From: Desulfatirhabdium butyrativorans DSM 18734
Lineage (GTDB): Bacteria > Desulfobacterota > Desulfobacteria > Desulfobacterales > Desulfatirhabdiaceae
Reading direction: 5' to 3'
Assembly (NCBI RefSeq): GCF_000429925.1
Contig: NZ_AUCU01000009.1
Location: 124,001-188,000 of the forward strand
DNA length: 64,000 bases
This document shows positions 1 to 8,476 of the stretch, in pieces. Under the pieces are notes generated by a model. That model saw only the letters and a list, made by a program, of their open reading frames with translations. It made no database searches and was not told the DNA's origin. Both the position numbers and the translations under genes were made by a program. Position 1 is the stretch's first letter. Each line of letters starts with the position of its first letter.

Positions 1-63
1 CGGGAGGGTGGCCCCCTTCGCCAGGAACATTGATGGAACGGAAGACGGATAGAGGATTGATTT

Positions 64-497
64 TCAGACGACATTCATTTGGTTGAATTTTCGGCCGACC
101 AGAGAAGCGGTTACGACAAGGGCTGAGGAAATGAAAATCATGATGATGCCCAGAGCCGAGAGCCTTCCCCAAAGCCCGTCTTCCGCAAAGCGCAGAATTT
201 GAACGGCAAGCACTAGAGAAATTTGAAGGGAATGTTGGTCCGGGTGTTCATGTAGGCCAGGAAAAGCGCCAGTGCCGTCGTCACCAAGGCCGATCCTGTG
301 GTGAATACGAGGGTATTCCACAGGACGGTGAGAAATTCCGGGTCGCTGTAAGCCTCGATGTATTTGATCCAGGTGAAGCGATCGAAGCGGCCGAATCCGG
401 CGGAAAAACTGCCGATCGCCAGCATGACGACGGGACACACCGTCAGAAAGCCGACGATCACCAGAAGGGATGTGGTCAGGAGGGGTTTTCGGTTCAT
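64..497 (-). pseudogene. ABC transporter permease remnant with internal deletion (FbpB-like)
   Basis: The first ~94 codons (497 down to about 213) encode the start of a binding-protein-dependent permease: a first membrane segment (LLVIVGFLTVCPVVMLAIGS) and the usual linker before the second (LWNTLVFTTG). That frame then stops at TAG near 210. In another frame, from about 215 down to 64, the sequence reads as a permease C-terminus with a last hydrophobic helix (IIMIFISSALVVTASLVG) and a basic tail. Full-length iron/polyamine-type permeases of this class have roughly 500 residues, so most of the middle is gone and the frame is shifted at the junction. The gene lies 10 bp downstream of the equally broken ATPase remnant. 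Almost certainly non-functional. Confidence 0.75.
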
Positions 498-507
498 GAG
501 GCGACCA

Positions 508-1068
508 TCAGGGGGAGGAGGTGGGATTGGCGGCTGAGGGGATCAGAAAACAGTGGTCGGCTTCGAAGGCAACGGTGATATCGCTTCCGGCTTCGATGGC
601 CACCTCCGGATCGATGGTCGTCATCAACAAGGTCTCTCCAATGCGGACTTCCGCTTCGTAAGCCTCGCCGACGAAAATCCGATGGATCACCTTCCCTTGG
701 AAAACGTTCGGACGGGTGTCGCCTGTCGGGGGCCCGATCCGAATGAATTCCGGACGTGCGCAGAGCATGGCCTGCCCGCCGACGGGGATGCGGCGGGAGT
801 TGCATGCCTGGATCGGTCCGATGGCCGTATCGACCGTGGCATGGGTTTCGGTGTTGTGACGGACGGTGGCCGGGATCAGGTTGGCCCGGCCGATGAAATC
901 GGCCACGAAGGAATCGTCCGTGTCGAAATAGATCTTCTTCGGATCGCCCACCTCGACGATCCGTCCCTTCTTCATGACGGCGATCCGATCGGAAAGCGCC
1001 AGGGCTTCGACCCGGTCATGGGTCACATAGACGGCCGTGATTTCGAGTTCGGTCAAAAAGCAGTTCAT
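508..1068 (-). pseudogene. 5'-truncated ABC transporter ATPase (FbpC/PotA-like) with TOBE domain
   Basis: The readable frame begins inside the nucleotide-binding domain at the Walker B-to-H-loop stretch (ITAVYVTHDRVEALALSDRI) and continues through the C-terminal TOBE region, ending at 508. Walker A, the Q-loop and the ABC signature are absent: the upstream DNA belongs to a different gene in a different frame. It is therefore the distal half of an ATPase of roughly 350 residues whose 5' half was deleted. The remnant permease follows directly, so an Fbp/Pot-type uptake operon once lay here. The apparent ATG at 1068 is fortuitous and belongs to the neighbouring truncated ATPase gene. Confidence 0.8.
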
Positions 1069-1591
1069 TCAACTGCGGGAAATACTGACCACAGGAGAAA
1101 ACACCGATCTGAGATTCCGAATGTTCGAACGCATTGACATAGAGCTCCAGCACCCGCTCGACAATGGCGTTCTTCAGCGTCTCGCTGACATGGGTATGCA
1201 CCCATCCTTTACCGAGCCAGTTATCCGACAGGTAGTCGGCGGCTTCATCGGGATGGAACTCCCGATCTTCCCGGTACCGGATCGAGGTTCCGTCCCACGG
1301 CGCGGAGGCATCCCCGAAGGCGCAAGCGAAGCCGTTTTGCCGAATGGTGGTTCTTACCCAGGAATCACGTAAGGTGGTCCAGTCGAAAGTGACCGTTCCC
1401 ATGCGTGACTCAATCAGCCGCGCCAAGCCGCCGAGAAAGGCGACGGCATTGGGCCGGAGAAACCAGCAGGTCGAAAAATCAAAGCGCACATCCTCGAAAT
1501 AGTCATTCGTCTGACTCCAGATCGAAAAGAGCGTGGCAAAGTCAGCCCTCCCATCGTTGACCCGGGGAATCTGGATCACCTTCTGCGCCAT
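1016..1591 (-). pseudogene. 3'-truncated GHKL-type (histidine-kinase-like) ATPase of a type I R-M locus
   Basis: The product starts MAQKVIQIPRVNDGRADF three bases after the hsdS stop. An N-terminal STAS-like region (residues ~1-90) is followed by the N-box of a GHKL ATPase (ELYVNAFEHSES, residues ~148-159). The frame is intact to about position 1062 and then runs for ~14 residues through the ABC-transporter remnant before a stop at 1016. The G1/G2 ATP-lid motifs (DxGxGI) expected next are missing, so ATP binding is unlikely. From family knowledge, ATPases of this sort, often with a DUF4325 partner, recur beside type I R-M genes; here the partner is lost. The gene appears translationally linked to hsdS. 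Confidence 0.7.
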
Positions 1592-1593
1592 AC

Positions 1594-2754
1594 CTACAAT
1601 TCCCCCCGAAAGGCCTTGGCGAGCAGGGCGGCATGAAAGGCCTTGAGTTCCTCCTCGATGCCAGCGGATTCAAGCTGGATGAGCTGCCGACGCTTGGCAA
1701 TTTCAGCGAAGCGTTTCTGTTCGTCGTATTCCGGAACGGGTACGAGAATCTTTTCCAGCTTTTTGAGTCCAAGTGTCCGGTTTCTTCCTGCCGAGCCAGG
1801 GGACGCGGCACGGATGTCTTCGATACCGCGTTCTCCCAGAAAGTGGTGACAGAGGAATTCTGACGTGGCCTGCCCTTCGTGGGGTACATAGGTGATGAAC
1901 CGGTGTGAACCGACCCGGCCATGGTCTTCGGCCTTGGCGACGGCTATCGCCTTTTCCCAGGCAAAGACGTTATTGAAGACGAGATCGCCTTCGTGGATTG
2001 TGTAAATCCGTTTGTTGCCGATCTGCTTACTGGTCAGTACCGGCTTCTGGAAGGTGCCCTTGCCAAAGCTGCGGATGCCCATTTCTTCATAACGGCCGTC
2101 GGGCTTGGTCTTGACCGCCCGGCGGACAAGTGATGCGACTTCCTTGAGCGGTTTCCACTCAACCCCTTCGATCATTCGGCTGTAGAGTGCCTGGAGCAGA
2201 GCATCAAGCTTGGCCTCACGTTCGGCGGCAAGCTTCCGGGCCTCTTTGGCGCGGCGGGTCAGCTCCTCGATCCGCGCCACGATCCGGCGTTGTTCGTCGA
2301 TGGGGGGGAGCGGGATTTCGTATGACTTCAGATCAGGGGTCCGTAGACGAGGCATCTTAGCCCCATCCATCTTGATTCTGGAGTATTCAATAAATTGAGG
2401 GCTTCGGAAGCATAATGCCAACCATTCTCTTGATAGGCTATTTCTTTTCGGCTTTAGAGGAAGAATATCAGTTGAGCAAATACCTTCCCTGTCAGGCAAA
2501 ACAACTTTGTTTAGATAAGGCCTAAGTTTCCCGAATAAGACATGTGAAGAATCAAAGCGAAACTTGCCGCTCAGAATGCTTGCACCTTGAACAGGCTTAA
2601 CATTAATTAACCTACCCGTCCCCGTTTCAATATTCTCAAGCGCAATGTAATTGAACTGTTTTGCGGGAGATTCGCTTGGTATCACTTGGTTCGTATCAAT
2701 ATCGACAATACGAACCAAAGGAACGCTCTCCCATTTGGAATGCAAGCCATTCAT
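1594..2754 (-). CDS. hsdS: Type I restriction-modification specificity subunit HsdS
   Basis: 386 residues. HsdS carries the DNA target recognition for a type I methyltransferase (M2S) or restriction complex (R2M2S). Two target-recognition domains are visible (residues ~1-150 and ~200-335). Each ends in a conserved helical segment beginning with a proline-rich P-x-DEQ motif (PLPPIDEQRRIVARIEEL near 150; PVPEYDEQKRFAEIAKRR near 335). The spacer helix between them is rich in Arg, Lys and Glu. The start overlaps the hsdM stop (ATGA at 2751-2754), indicating translational coupling. Length is typical and no frameshift is seen. The recognition sequence cannot be deduced from sequence alone. Confidence 0.93.
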   Translation of the reverse strand: MNGLHSKWESVPLVRIVDIDTNQVIPSESPAKQFNYIALENIETGTGRLINVKPVQGASILSGKFRFDSSHVLFGKLRPYLNKVVLPDREGICSTDILPLKPKRNSLSREWLALCFRSPQFIEYSRIKMDGAKMPRLRTPDLKSYEIPLPPIDEQRRIVARIEELTRRAKEARKLAAEREAKLDALLQALYSRMIEGVEWKPLKEVASLVRRAVKTKPDGRYEEMGIRSFGKGTFQKPVLTSKQIGNKRIYTIHEGDLVFNNVFAWEKAIAVAKAEDHGRVGSHRFITYVPHEGQATSEFLCHHFLGERGIEDIRAASPGSAGRNRTLGLKKLEKILVPVPEYDEQKRFAEIAKRRQLIQLESAGIEEELKAFHAALLAKAFRGEL

Positions 2755-4394
2755 TCCCCATTCCCTCCAGCCAGCAATTCCTGCATCTCGGCGATCAGCC
2801 CCAGAATCCGCTCCTCCTTGGCGGCGACCGAGGCCAGAATCTCCTCAGGCTCGGCGTGTTCGACCGTCTCCGCCTCGATCAGGCCCAGACCGGAAAGGGT
2901 CATGTTGTAGCCGTTATCAATAACCCGTTGCGCCGGGACCAGCCAGGCGCGGCCCTCCTCGGTCTTGCGTTCCGGCCACATGGCCAGCAGGTCGGGGAAG
3001 TCGTTGCGGTACTGGCTGCCGAACTTGCGGGCCTTGGAAAGGGACGAGCCGTCACCGTCCACCTTGAAGAACCAGACGTTTTCCGTGGGCCTGCCGCTGT
3101 TGCGGAAGATGAAGAAGCAGGTGGGGTTGGGGGTGTAGGGCTCGAACATCCCTTTGGGCAGGATCACCACCGCCTGCAGATCGAACTCGCGCAGAAGCCG
3201 CTCCTTGACGGTGATGTGACTTCCAGTGTCGCCGAACAGGATGCCGTTGGGGAAGATGATCCCGGCGGTGCCGCCCGGCCGCAGGCTGCGCAGGGCATGG
3301 GCCAGAAAGAGGACGTACTTGTCGCCCTTTTCGACGCGCAGGGAGCGTTTGGCGTCGCCCCGCGATCCGGAGAAGGGCGGATTTTCGAGGATGTAATCGA
3401 ACTGGATCTCGTCCCACTTGTCCTCGCCGCCGCAGATGGAGTCGCGCTGGACCATGGGGCAGCGATCGAAGCCGTGGAGCATGGCGTTCATGGCGGCCAT
3501 GCGCAGGATGTCCTGATCGCCGTCGAAGCCATAAAAGGCCCCGGTCTGCAGGAAATCCCACTGGGCGCGGCTGAGTTTGTCGCCGATGCCGATTCGGCGC
3601 ACCGTTCCGTCGGGAGAGACCTTTTCGTGGATGAACTCCGGGCTGGTGTTGGCCAGCAGGATATGTTCGTAGGCGGCGATCAGAAAGCCGCCGGAGCCGC
3701 AGGCCGGGTCGCAGACGGCGCCGCCGATTTGGGGATCGACCATCTGGGTAATCACCCGGATCAAATGGCGCGGGGTGCGGAACTGTGCCGCCTTCTTCTG
3801 CCCGCCCAGCTCGCTGGCCAGGTATTCGAAGAGGTCGCCCTTGACGTCGGCATCCATGCCGAGAAAGGAGATGGGCGCGATGATGTCCACCGCCCGCCGC
3901 AGGGTCGCCCCGTTGGGGATGACGATGGCGGCGTTGCGGAAAATGGCCCGCGCTCCCTGGGAGAGCTCCGGGTGCCGGGAAAGCTGCGGCAGGGGTTGCA
4001 GCAGGAGGCTCTGCCGAATGTCTCCCTTGCGGTGGACCTTGATATTGGCCCTCCGTTCGAGATCGGCCTGGCTGAGGAAACCCATCACCGGCCGGGCATC
4101 GCCATCTGTATAATCCCAAAAATAGTGTTCCTGGCCATTGCTCAGGATGACAAAAGGCGCTTTCAACGACAGGGCATACGCCTTGGCCTGTTCCTTGGCA
4201 GCGTATGGATCGACGGCAAAACGCTTGGCCTCGAGGACTGCAAGCGGACGGCTCCGGGTATCCTTCAAGAGGTAATCGGCGCGGCCGTCAGCGGCAGCTT
4301 CCTCCGTGGAGACCTGGGCCTTGTTGGTGATGCACCAACCTGCCTGCTCAAGCAGCCTGTCAATCAATATGCGGGCATCAGCTTCTGTGCTCAT
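2751..4394 (-). CDS. hsdM: Type I restriction-modification methyltransferase subunit HsdM
   Basis: 547 residues from the chosen ATG (MSTEADARILID), a typical HsdM N-terminus. Adenine-N6 methyltransferase that uses S-adenosylmethionine and needs HsdS for specificity. Visible parts: an N-terminal HsdM/R-like region (E-x-K, VLEAKRF near residue 55), SAM-binding motif I (DPACGSGGFL), the catalytic NPPF motif (ENPPFSG), and a C-terminal region contacting HsdS. The frame is open a further 58 codons upstream and runs into the HTH gene. The ATG at 4394 overlaps the present HTH stop as ATGA, which favours this start. No hsdR is present between 4655 and 5342 or downstream, so the locus may act as methylation only. 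Confidence 0.93.
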   Translation of the reverse strand: MSTEADARILIDRLLEQAGWCITNKAQVSTEEAAADGRADYLLKDTRSRPLAVLEAKRFAVDPYAAKEQAKAYALSLKAPFVILSNGQEHYFWDYTDGDARPVMGFLSQADLERRANIKVHRKGDIRQSLLLQPLPQLSRHPELSQGARAIFRNAAIVIPNGATLRRAVDIIAPISFLGMDADVKGDLFEYLASELGGQKKAAQFRTPRHLIRVITQMVDPQIGGAVCDPACGSGGFLIAAYEHILLANTSPEFIHEKVSPDGTVRRIGIGDKLSRAQWDFLQTGAFYGFDGDQDILRMAAMNAMLHGFDRCPMVQRDSICGGEDKWDEIQFDYILENPPFSGSRGDAKRSLRVEKGDKYVLFLAHALRSLRPGGTAGIIFPNGILFGDTGSHITVKERLLREFDLQAVVILPKGMFEPYTPNPTCFFIFRNSGRPTENVWFFKVDGDGSSLSKARKFGSQYRNDFPDLLAMWPERKTEEGRAWLVPAQRVIDNGYNMTLSGLGLIEAETVEHAEPEEILASVAAKEERILGLIAEMQELLAGGNGE

Positions 4395-4648
4395 AGACTG
4401 CATCCCTGCTTGTTCACTAAAATACAGTTCATCTTGGCCACCACGATTCTTGACAGACTCCGCACTCTCCGCCGCGCCGCCGGATTCGACCCACGCATCC
4501 ACCTGGCTTTCTTGAACTTCCAGAGGCGGCCCATGCGGTGCGCGGGCATGCCATGCCGGTCGATCCACTTGTACACGGTGTCATTGCTGACGCCGAGGTA
4601 TTTGCAGATCTCGGTTATCGACAACCAGCGCTCTTCCGTCTCGTTCAT
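4391..4648 (-). CDS. Excisionase-type helix-turn-helix protein, probably frameshifted
   Basis: The first ~45 residues are a clear MerR/excisionase-type winged HTH (WLSITEICKYLGVSNDTVYK, then MPAHRMGRLWKFKK). Proteins like this often precede type I hsdM genes and may control the locus. After KFKK the expected helix (xxVDAWVxSGGA) is found only in the -1 frame. The present frame reads an Arg-rich, family-unlike tail ending at 4391. Adding one A to the AAA run at about 4510-4512 would restore KKSQVDAWVESGGA, and that restored frame then continues without a stop into hsdM. The start at ATG 4648 has a GGAG nine bases upstream. The DNA-binding half may still be made. Confidence 0.7.
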   Translation of the reverse strand: MNETEERWLSITEICKYLGVSNDTVYKWIDRHGMPAHRMGRLWKFKKARWMRGSNPAARRRVRSLSRIVVAKMNCILVNKQGCSL

Positions 4649-4742
4649 GCTCAAAACTCCATCGGCGTTTGATTTGCGGCTACGTCCGCCAGAGGAGAAA
4701 CGATGTCGTTATGCGTACCTCCCCCAGTTTAAAAACTCCTTC

Positions 4743-4772
4743 AACATACAAAGGGGATTCGTGCGAAGTCAA
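4743..4772 (-). promoter_or_regulatory. Candidate sigma70 promoter for the HTH-hsdM-hsdS genes
   Basis: On the minus strand TTGACT (4767-4772) is followed by an 18-base spacer and TATGTT (4743-4748), about 95 bases upstream of the HTH start. It matches consensus at 5/6 and 4/6 positions. It is the best candidate seen in the gap, but is unproven. Confidence 0.4.
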
Positions 4773-4919
4773 ACGATCTTTGCAGATTTCAGTCGAATTT
4801 ATGATGATTCAATTGATGTCACAAGTCGAGTCGAGTGTCAGCTTGGCCGGATAATCGGCAAGGAATGGCCAAGATTTTTTCGGCTGTGCCGATACATCCT
4901 CCACCCACACGGCAAGTAC

Positions 4920-5044
4920 TGCCTGAACGGAAACCCAGTTTTGGTTACAACCTGAGCCGGAGGGCAGACTGTTTCACGCTATATCGCAAAATTGCCTGCC
5001 CGCAGGCGGTGTGCTGCTCCAAATAGGGGTTTTTCGTTCAGGCA
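4920..5044. repeat. TGCCTGAACG terminal-inverted-repeat element, copy 1
   Basis: 125-bp element that starts TGCCTGAACGGAAACCC and ends GGGGTTTTTCGTTCAGGCA, giving ~17-bp imperfect terminal inverted repeats. An inner palindromic stretch (TGCCTGCCCGCAGGC) lies in the middle. The right half is closely matched by the partial copy at 14200-14281, and both ends match the copy at 49402-49494. It has no coding capacity; it resembles a MITE or REP-type element. Confidence 0.75.
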
Positions 5045-5342
5045 CGAAACGACGGGCTCTATCGGCTTGGTCTCGCATCTCATGGCTTTGCGGCCTTGCT
5101 GACGCTTGTCCCACATCGGCAGGCGCATGGGCTTGGCGTTATCCAAGAGAAGGTACGATATAAACCGCATCCATGAATTTCAGAGGACGTCGTGCAGTGC
5201 TTGTTGTGCGGGGCAACGCATGGGCTGTCACCAGCCGCTGCGTTGCGCTCGAAAAGATGAGAGTGCCATCCGCCGGATGAGCGGATGGGAGAAAGTGCTC
5301 CGTGGGGGTGCAATGGATTGATTCATCTCCCGGGCAGGGCAA

Positions 5343-6260
5343 TCACAACCCGGCCCAGTCCTTTTTCCACTGGTCGATTTTCCAGCCGGGCACGGTGAAG
5401 GCATCCTGCTGGCCAGTGGCCGTTGCGGGATAGGTGGCATCGGATGGCTGAGCGCGATCGAAGACCTGCAGCGTTTCGGGCGCTTTTCCCTCGATGGCGA
5501 CCTCGAGAATCGGCTTCCCCGGAGGCAGCGTATGGCCGGGCTCGAAAAACTTCTCGCAGCGCAGCGTGGCAAGGGAAGTCAGTATCTGATCGATTTTCTG
5601 ATGATCGGCGCTCTTCTCGCCGGATTTCCAGACGACCTGGGCGGGCTTGTCCTTTTCCGCAGCAGGCACGGTCTCTCTGGTGAATACCTGTGTCTTGCCG
5701 TCCATGGTCAGGCTGATCCGGGTCACATCGGCCTGCTGGAAAGCGAAAACGGCCTTGTTCCGGAAATCGTCCGCCTTGCCTTCGAACTGGCTTCGCAAAT
5801 TCGTCCGGGCATGATACACGCGCGGGGAGTCGGGCAGCTTCACGAACGTATGCTGATACGTCGGCGCGGTTTTTCCCAGATCCACATCCCGCTTGAGCTC
5901 GGTTTTTGCCCATGCCCGAACCCGGATCCGCTTTTCGGGTGTCAGATCGTAGCGCTCCAGATTCCCCGATTCCGAAACCAGCGCGGTCAGCTCCAGTTTG
6001 GCCAGGGCCTGGGTGAGCGTCCCGACTTTGGCCGCATCCGCAGGCCGATCGATCGGCATCAGGCGCCAGGCGTTTTCCCGTTTTTCCAGAACGATCGTCC
6101 CGTTGGGCCCGTCCATTTCGATTTTCGTGATGTCGTCTGCGGCAAGCGGTGCAATCGCCGGTAACGTGTATTCGGTGCGATCCGTTTTCCGCAGGGACAG
6201 GTATGCAATCAAAACGACAGCCAGTATGGCAATGATGACAAATTCCTTTTTCGTCTTCAT
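5343..6260 (-). CDS. DUF4340 domain-containing protein (Gld-type exporter accessory)
   Basis: 305 residues with an N-terminal signal anchor (FVIIAILAVVLIAYLSL, residues ~7-23), so it is membrane-tethered with a periplasmic domain. The rest resembles DUF4340: repeated beta-rich units with IxxI, W-R and F/YxL patterns (ENAWRLMPIDRPAD near 60) and a C-terminal FTVPGWKIDQWKK. From family knowledge DUF4340 genes follow GldG-like genes in bacterial ABC-2 operons, and the molecular role is unknown. It starts three bases after the GldG-like stop, as the last gene of a four-gene operon. The start ATG is the first in frame and just precedes the signal anchor. Confidence 0.85.
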   Translation of the reverse strand: MKTKKEFVIIAILAVVLIAYLSLRKTDRTEYTLPAIAPLAADDITKIEMDGPNGTIVLEKRENAWRLMPIDRPADAAKVGTLTQALAKLELTALVSESGNLERYDLTPEKRIRVRAWAKTELKRDVDLGKTAPTYQHTFVKLPDSPRVYHARTNLRSQFEGKADDFRNKAVFAFQQADVTRISLTMDGKTQVFTRETVPAAEKDKPAQVVWKSGEKSADHQKIDQILTSLATLRCEKFFEPGHTLPPGKPILEVAIEGKAPETLQVFDRAQPSDATYPATATGQQDAFTVPGWKIDQWKKDWAGL

Positions 6261-6263
6261 CGG

Positions 6264-8459
6264 TCAACCTCTTTGAAACCGTTGTTGGATGCTGCGCTTT
6301 CTGGCGGATCGGCTGGCGTAGACCCCAAGCCCGGCCAGAATGACCAGTACCGGAAGTCCAGCGATGTTGAAGGTTTTCAGCACCGTTTTGAGCGTGGGTG
6401 AAATATCGGCCAGGGGATTGAATCGCTGCTCCTTGCCGCGCATCATGGCCACCGCCTCCCGGTTGTTCAGATAATCGATGGTGTTCATGAGCCAGATGGC
6501 ATTCGGGCTTCTCCCGGCTTCATCCAGAATGACATCGGTCAACAGGGCGGAGGATGTCGTCAGAAATATCTTGCCCGGCTTGCCTTTTTCGATGGTGGCG
6601 CCTTCCTGCTTCATGCCGGAGAGATCGACCGCAGGGGCGGCGGGTTTGCTGTTCTCTGTTTTGCCATCCTGCGCTTTTGCGCCCTGGCCCTTATCGGATG
6701 CGTCGGCCTCCGGCTTGGGCTTTTCCGGAACGGGTTTCCCGGCAAAATAGCTGGGAAAATCCCCTTCGACCAGGCAGGCCAGCCATTTTCTGGAGCGTTC
6801 GGCCTGGCCGGGAGGGGCGATCATCATGGGGTTGAGCCGGATGGGCGGCTTCATTTCCCAGGATTTGTCGGAGCTCGAGAACAAATAGCCGCCTTTGAGC
6901 CCCATCTGCTTGAGCTTCTGCTCATCCATGGTCAGCGGCGACATGCGATAGGCGATCAGCCCCCGGATCGGCTTCATGAACGCATGGTCCTTGACGATGT
7001 TCTCGTTCTTGATGAGGGGGGCAAAATACAGAGGCCGCTCCCCGCCGCCGTATTGCTGCGGCACCTGCTGCTTGTAGCAGGACTCATCCAGGACGATGGC
7101 AGGCTCGATGTGCATGCCGTAATGTTCGAGCAGTTTTTCCAGGCCGGTATTCACCTGCTCGTGCGTTCCGCCCTGCATCATACCCTGCTGCCCCTGAATT
7201 TCCTTGAATGCGTCGGCAAAGATGGCCAGGCTTTTTCCCTTCATCAGGAATTGGTCGATCTGGTAGAGATCATTGTCCGAAAATGGTTCGGTGGGGCCTG
7301 CAATGATGAGGGTGTTGAACTCGTCGGGTATGGGACCGTCTTTGAGCCGGACCTCCTTCAGGCTGTAGGTTTCGTCTGCAAGGTTCCGGAAAATATCGAC
7401 GGATTCGGAGTTTCTCTGCGGCGCGCCCATGGAGGCGCCATAGAGGCTCGGGGTGCCGTGATCCGCCAGATATCCGAGCGTTTCGTTGATATTGATCAGG
7501 GACTCGACCTGGGCATTGATCTGGTTTTCGATCTGCTGCATCTCCGGCATCTGATACTGGGTCCCGATGATCGGAACCTTGAACACCTGAAGCAGCGGAA
7601 TGGCGAGGGATTTTTTCCCATGCTCGACCACCAGGCCGACGGATCCGTGCCCTTCGGGCAATTTGCCGTTATCGAGCGCAGGCCACTTCAGGGTCATAAT
7701 GTGCAAATCGCTCAGTTCGGTTTCCGGGATTTCGGTTTTGGATGGGTCGATGTGGGTGAAGACCAGCTTGTTGTACATTCGGGCGTTGAGCCGATCCACC
7801 ATGCGCTTGATTTCCGAGGGCAGGCTGGAAAGATCCTTGAGGCCGATGTAAGGGGCAAGGCTATCCATGCTTGTCGAATAGTAGAGCTTTACCTGAATGG
7901 GATCGGTGATGCGCAGCAGGGCGCTGATCTTGTTGTTGAGCTTCTGGATGGCTGTGGTCAGGCGGTATTCGAGACCGTCGGTGTTGGTGATCGCCGGAAT
8001 CCGTTCCACCAGATCGCCGTGGATGAGCACCAGGCCCATATAGGCTTTCTGGAAGGAGATTTCGTCATTTTCCACGACCTGAATCTGCACCGGTGTGATG
8101 CCGTAGCTTTCGGCCAGTTTCTGGTTCTTTTCGGATTCGGCAGATGCCTGCTTCGCGTCGACATCGTGGAACGCATAGCTGAAGCGGTCGTTGGCGTAGG
8201 CGCCGTAAGCCTCCAGCAGGTCGTGGAGATAGCGCTCCGTGTTGTTGTGGGGCGCCGGGAGATTCTTGGAGAAGAATACCTGGATGGTCAGCGGTTCACT
8301 CAAGGTATGCACGACCGATTTGCTCACTTCGGAAAGCGAATACATCCGGTTGGCCGTCAGATCGAACCGGGCGAACAGGGTGATTCCTGCCGCATTCACC
8401 AGGATGACCAGGACGAGATAGCTGACGAATCGAAGATAGGGATGGAATGTTTTCATCAT
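6264..8459 (-). CDS. GldG-family ABC transporter auxiliary protein
   Basis: 731 residues. An N-terminal membrane helix (FVSYLVLVILVNAAGITLF) is followed by the GldG-like opening (FDLTANRMYSLSEVSKSVV) with the N-R-x-Y-S-L-S motif. A large periplasmic region contains a GATase-like/DUF4350 fold (TLIIAGPTEPFSDNDLYQID), then a low-complexity Lys/Pro/Ala linker (~590-625). A C-terminal helix (FNIAGLPVLVILAGLGVYAS) and a basic tail close the protein. It most likely pairs with the ABC-2 permease and ATPase upstream. GldG proteins are needed for gliding in Bacteroidetes, but homologues occur widely in non-gliders, so the substrate is not known here. It lies 17 bp after the permease and 3 bp before the DUF4340 gene. 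Confidence 0.88.
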   Translation of the reverse strand: MMKTFHPYLRFVSYLVLVILVNAAGITLFARFDLTANRMYSLSEVSKSVVHTLSEPLTIQVFFSKNLPAPHNNTERYLHDLLEAYGAYANDRFSYAFHDVDAKQASAESEKNQKLAESYGITPVQIQVVENDEISFQKAYMGLVLIHGDLVERIPAITNTDGLEYRLTTAIQKLNNKISALLRITDPIQVKLYYSTSMDSLAPYIGLKDLSSLPSEIKRMVDRLNARMYNKLVFTHIDPSKTEIPETELSDLHIMTLKWPALDNGKLPEGHGSVGLVVEHGKKSLAIPLLQVFKVPIIGTQYQMPEMQQIENQINAQVESLININETLGYLADHGTPSLYGASMGAPQRNSESVDIFRNLADETYSLKEVRLKDGPIPDEFNTLIIAGPTEPFSDNDLYQIDQFLMKGKSLAIFADAFKEIQGQQGMMQGGTHEQVNTGLEKLLEHYGMHIEPAIVLDESCYKQQVPQQYGGGERPLYFAPLIKNENIVKDHAFMKPIRGLIAYRMSPLTMDEQKLKQMGLKGGYLFSSSDKSWEMKPPIRLNPMMIAPPGQAERSRKWLACLVEGDFPSYFAGKPVPEKPKPEADASDKGQGAKAQDGKTENSKPAAPAVDLSGMKQEGATIEKGKPGKIFLTTSSALLTDVILDEAGRSPNAIWLMNTIDYLNNREAVAMMRGKEQRFNPLADISPTLKTVLKTFNIAGLPVLVILAGLGVYASRSARKRSIQQRFQRG

Positions 8460-8476
8460 GTTCCGCCTTTACCTTT

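Larger units (their letters stand above)
4655..5342. other. Intergenic gap without a recognisable gene
   Basis: About 690 bases between the R-M locus and the Gld-type operon. It holds the candidate hsd promoter (4743-4772) and one full copy of the TGCCTGAACG inverted-repeat element (4920-5044). Short open frames here give no recognisable protein. No hsdR fragment was seen. Confidence 0.7.

Noticed and set aside
4505-4515. Programmed -1 frameshift between the HTH gene and hsdM
   Set aside because: TTC AAG AAA GCC is not a slippery X-XXY-YYZ heptamer; a simple one-base loss explains it better.
2661-4955. 764-codon open frame on the plus strand opposite hsdM and hsdS
   Set aside because: It is antisense to two well-supported genes, has no recognisable domain and reflects the codon bias of the GC-rich minus-strand genes.
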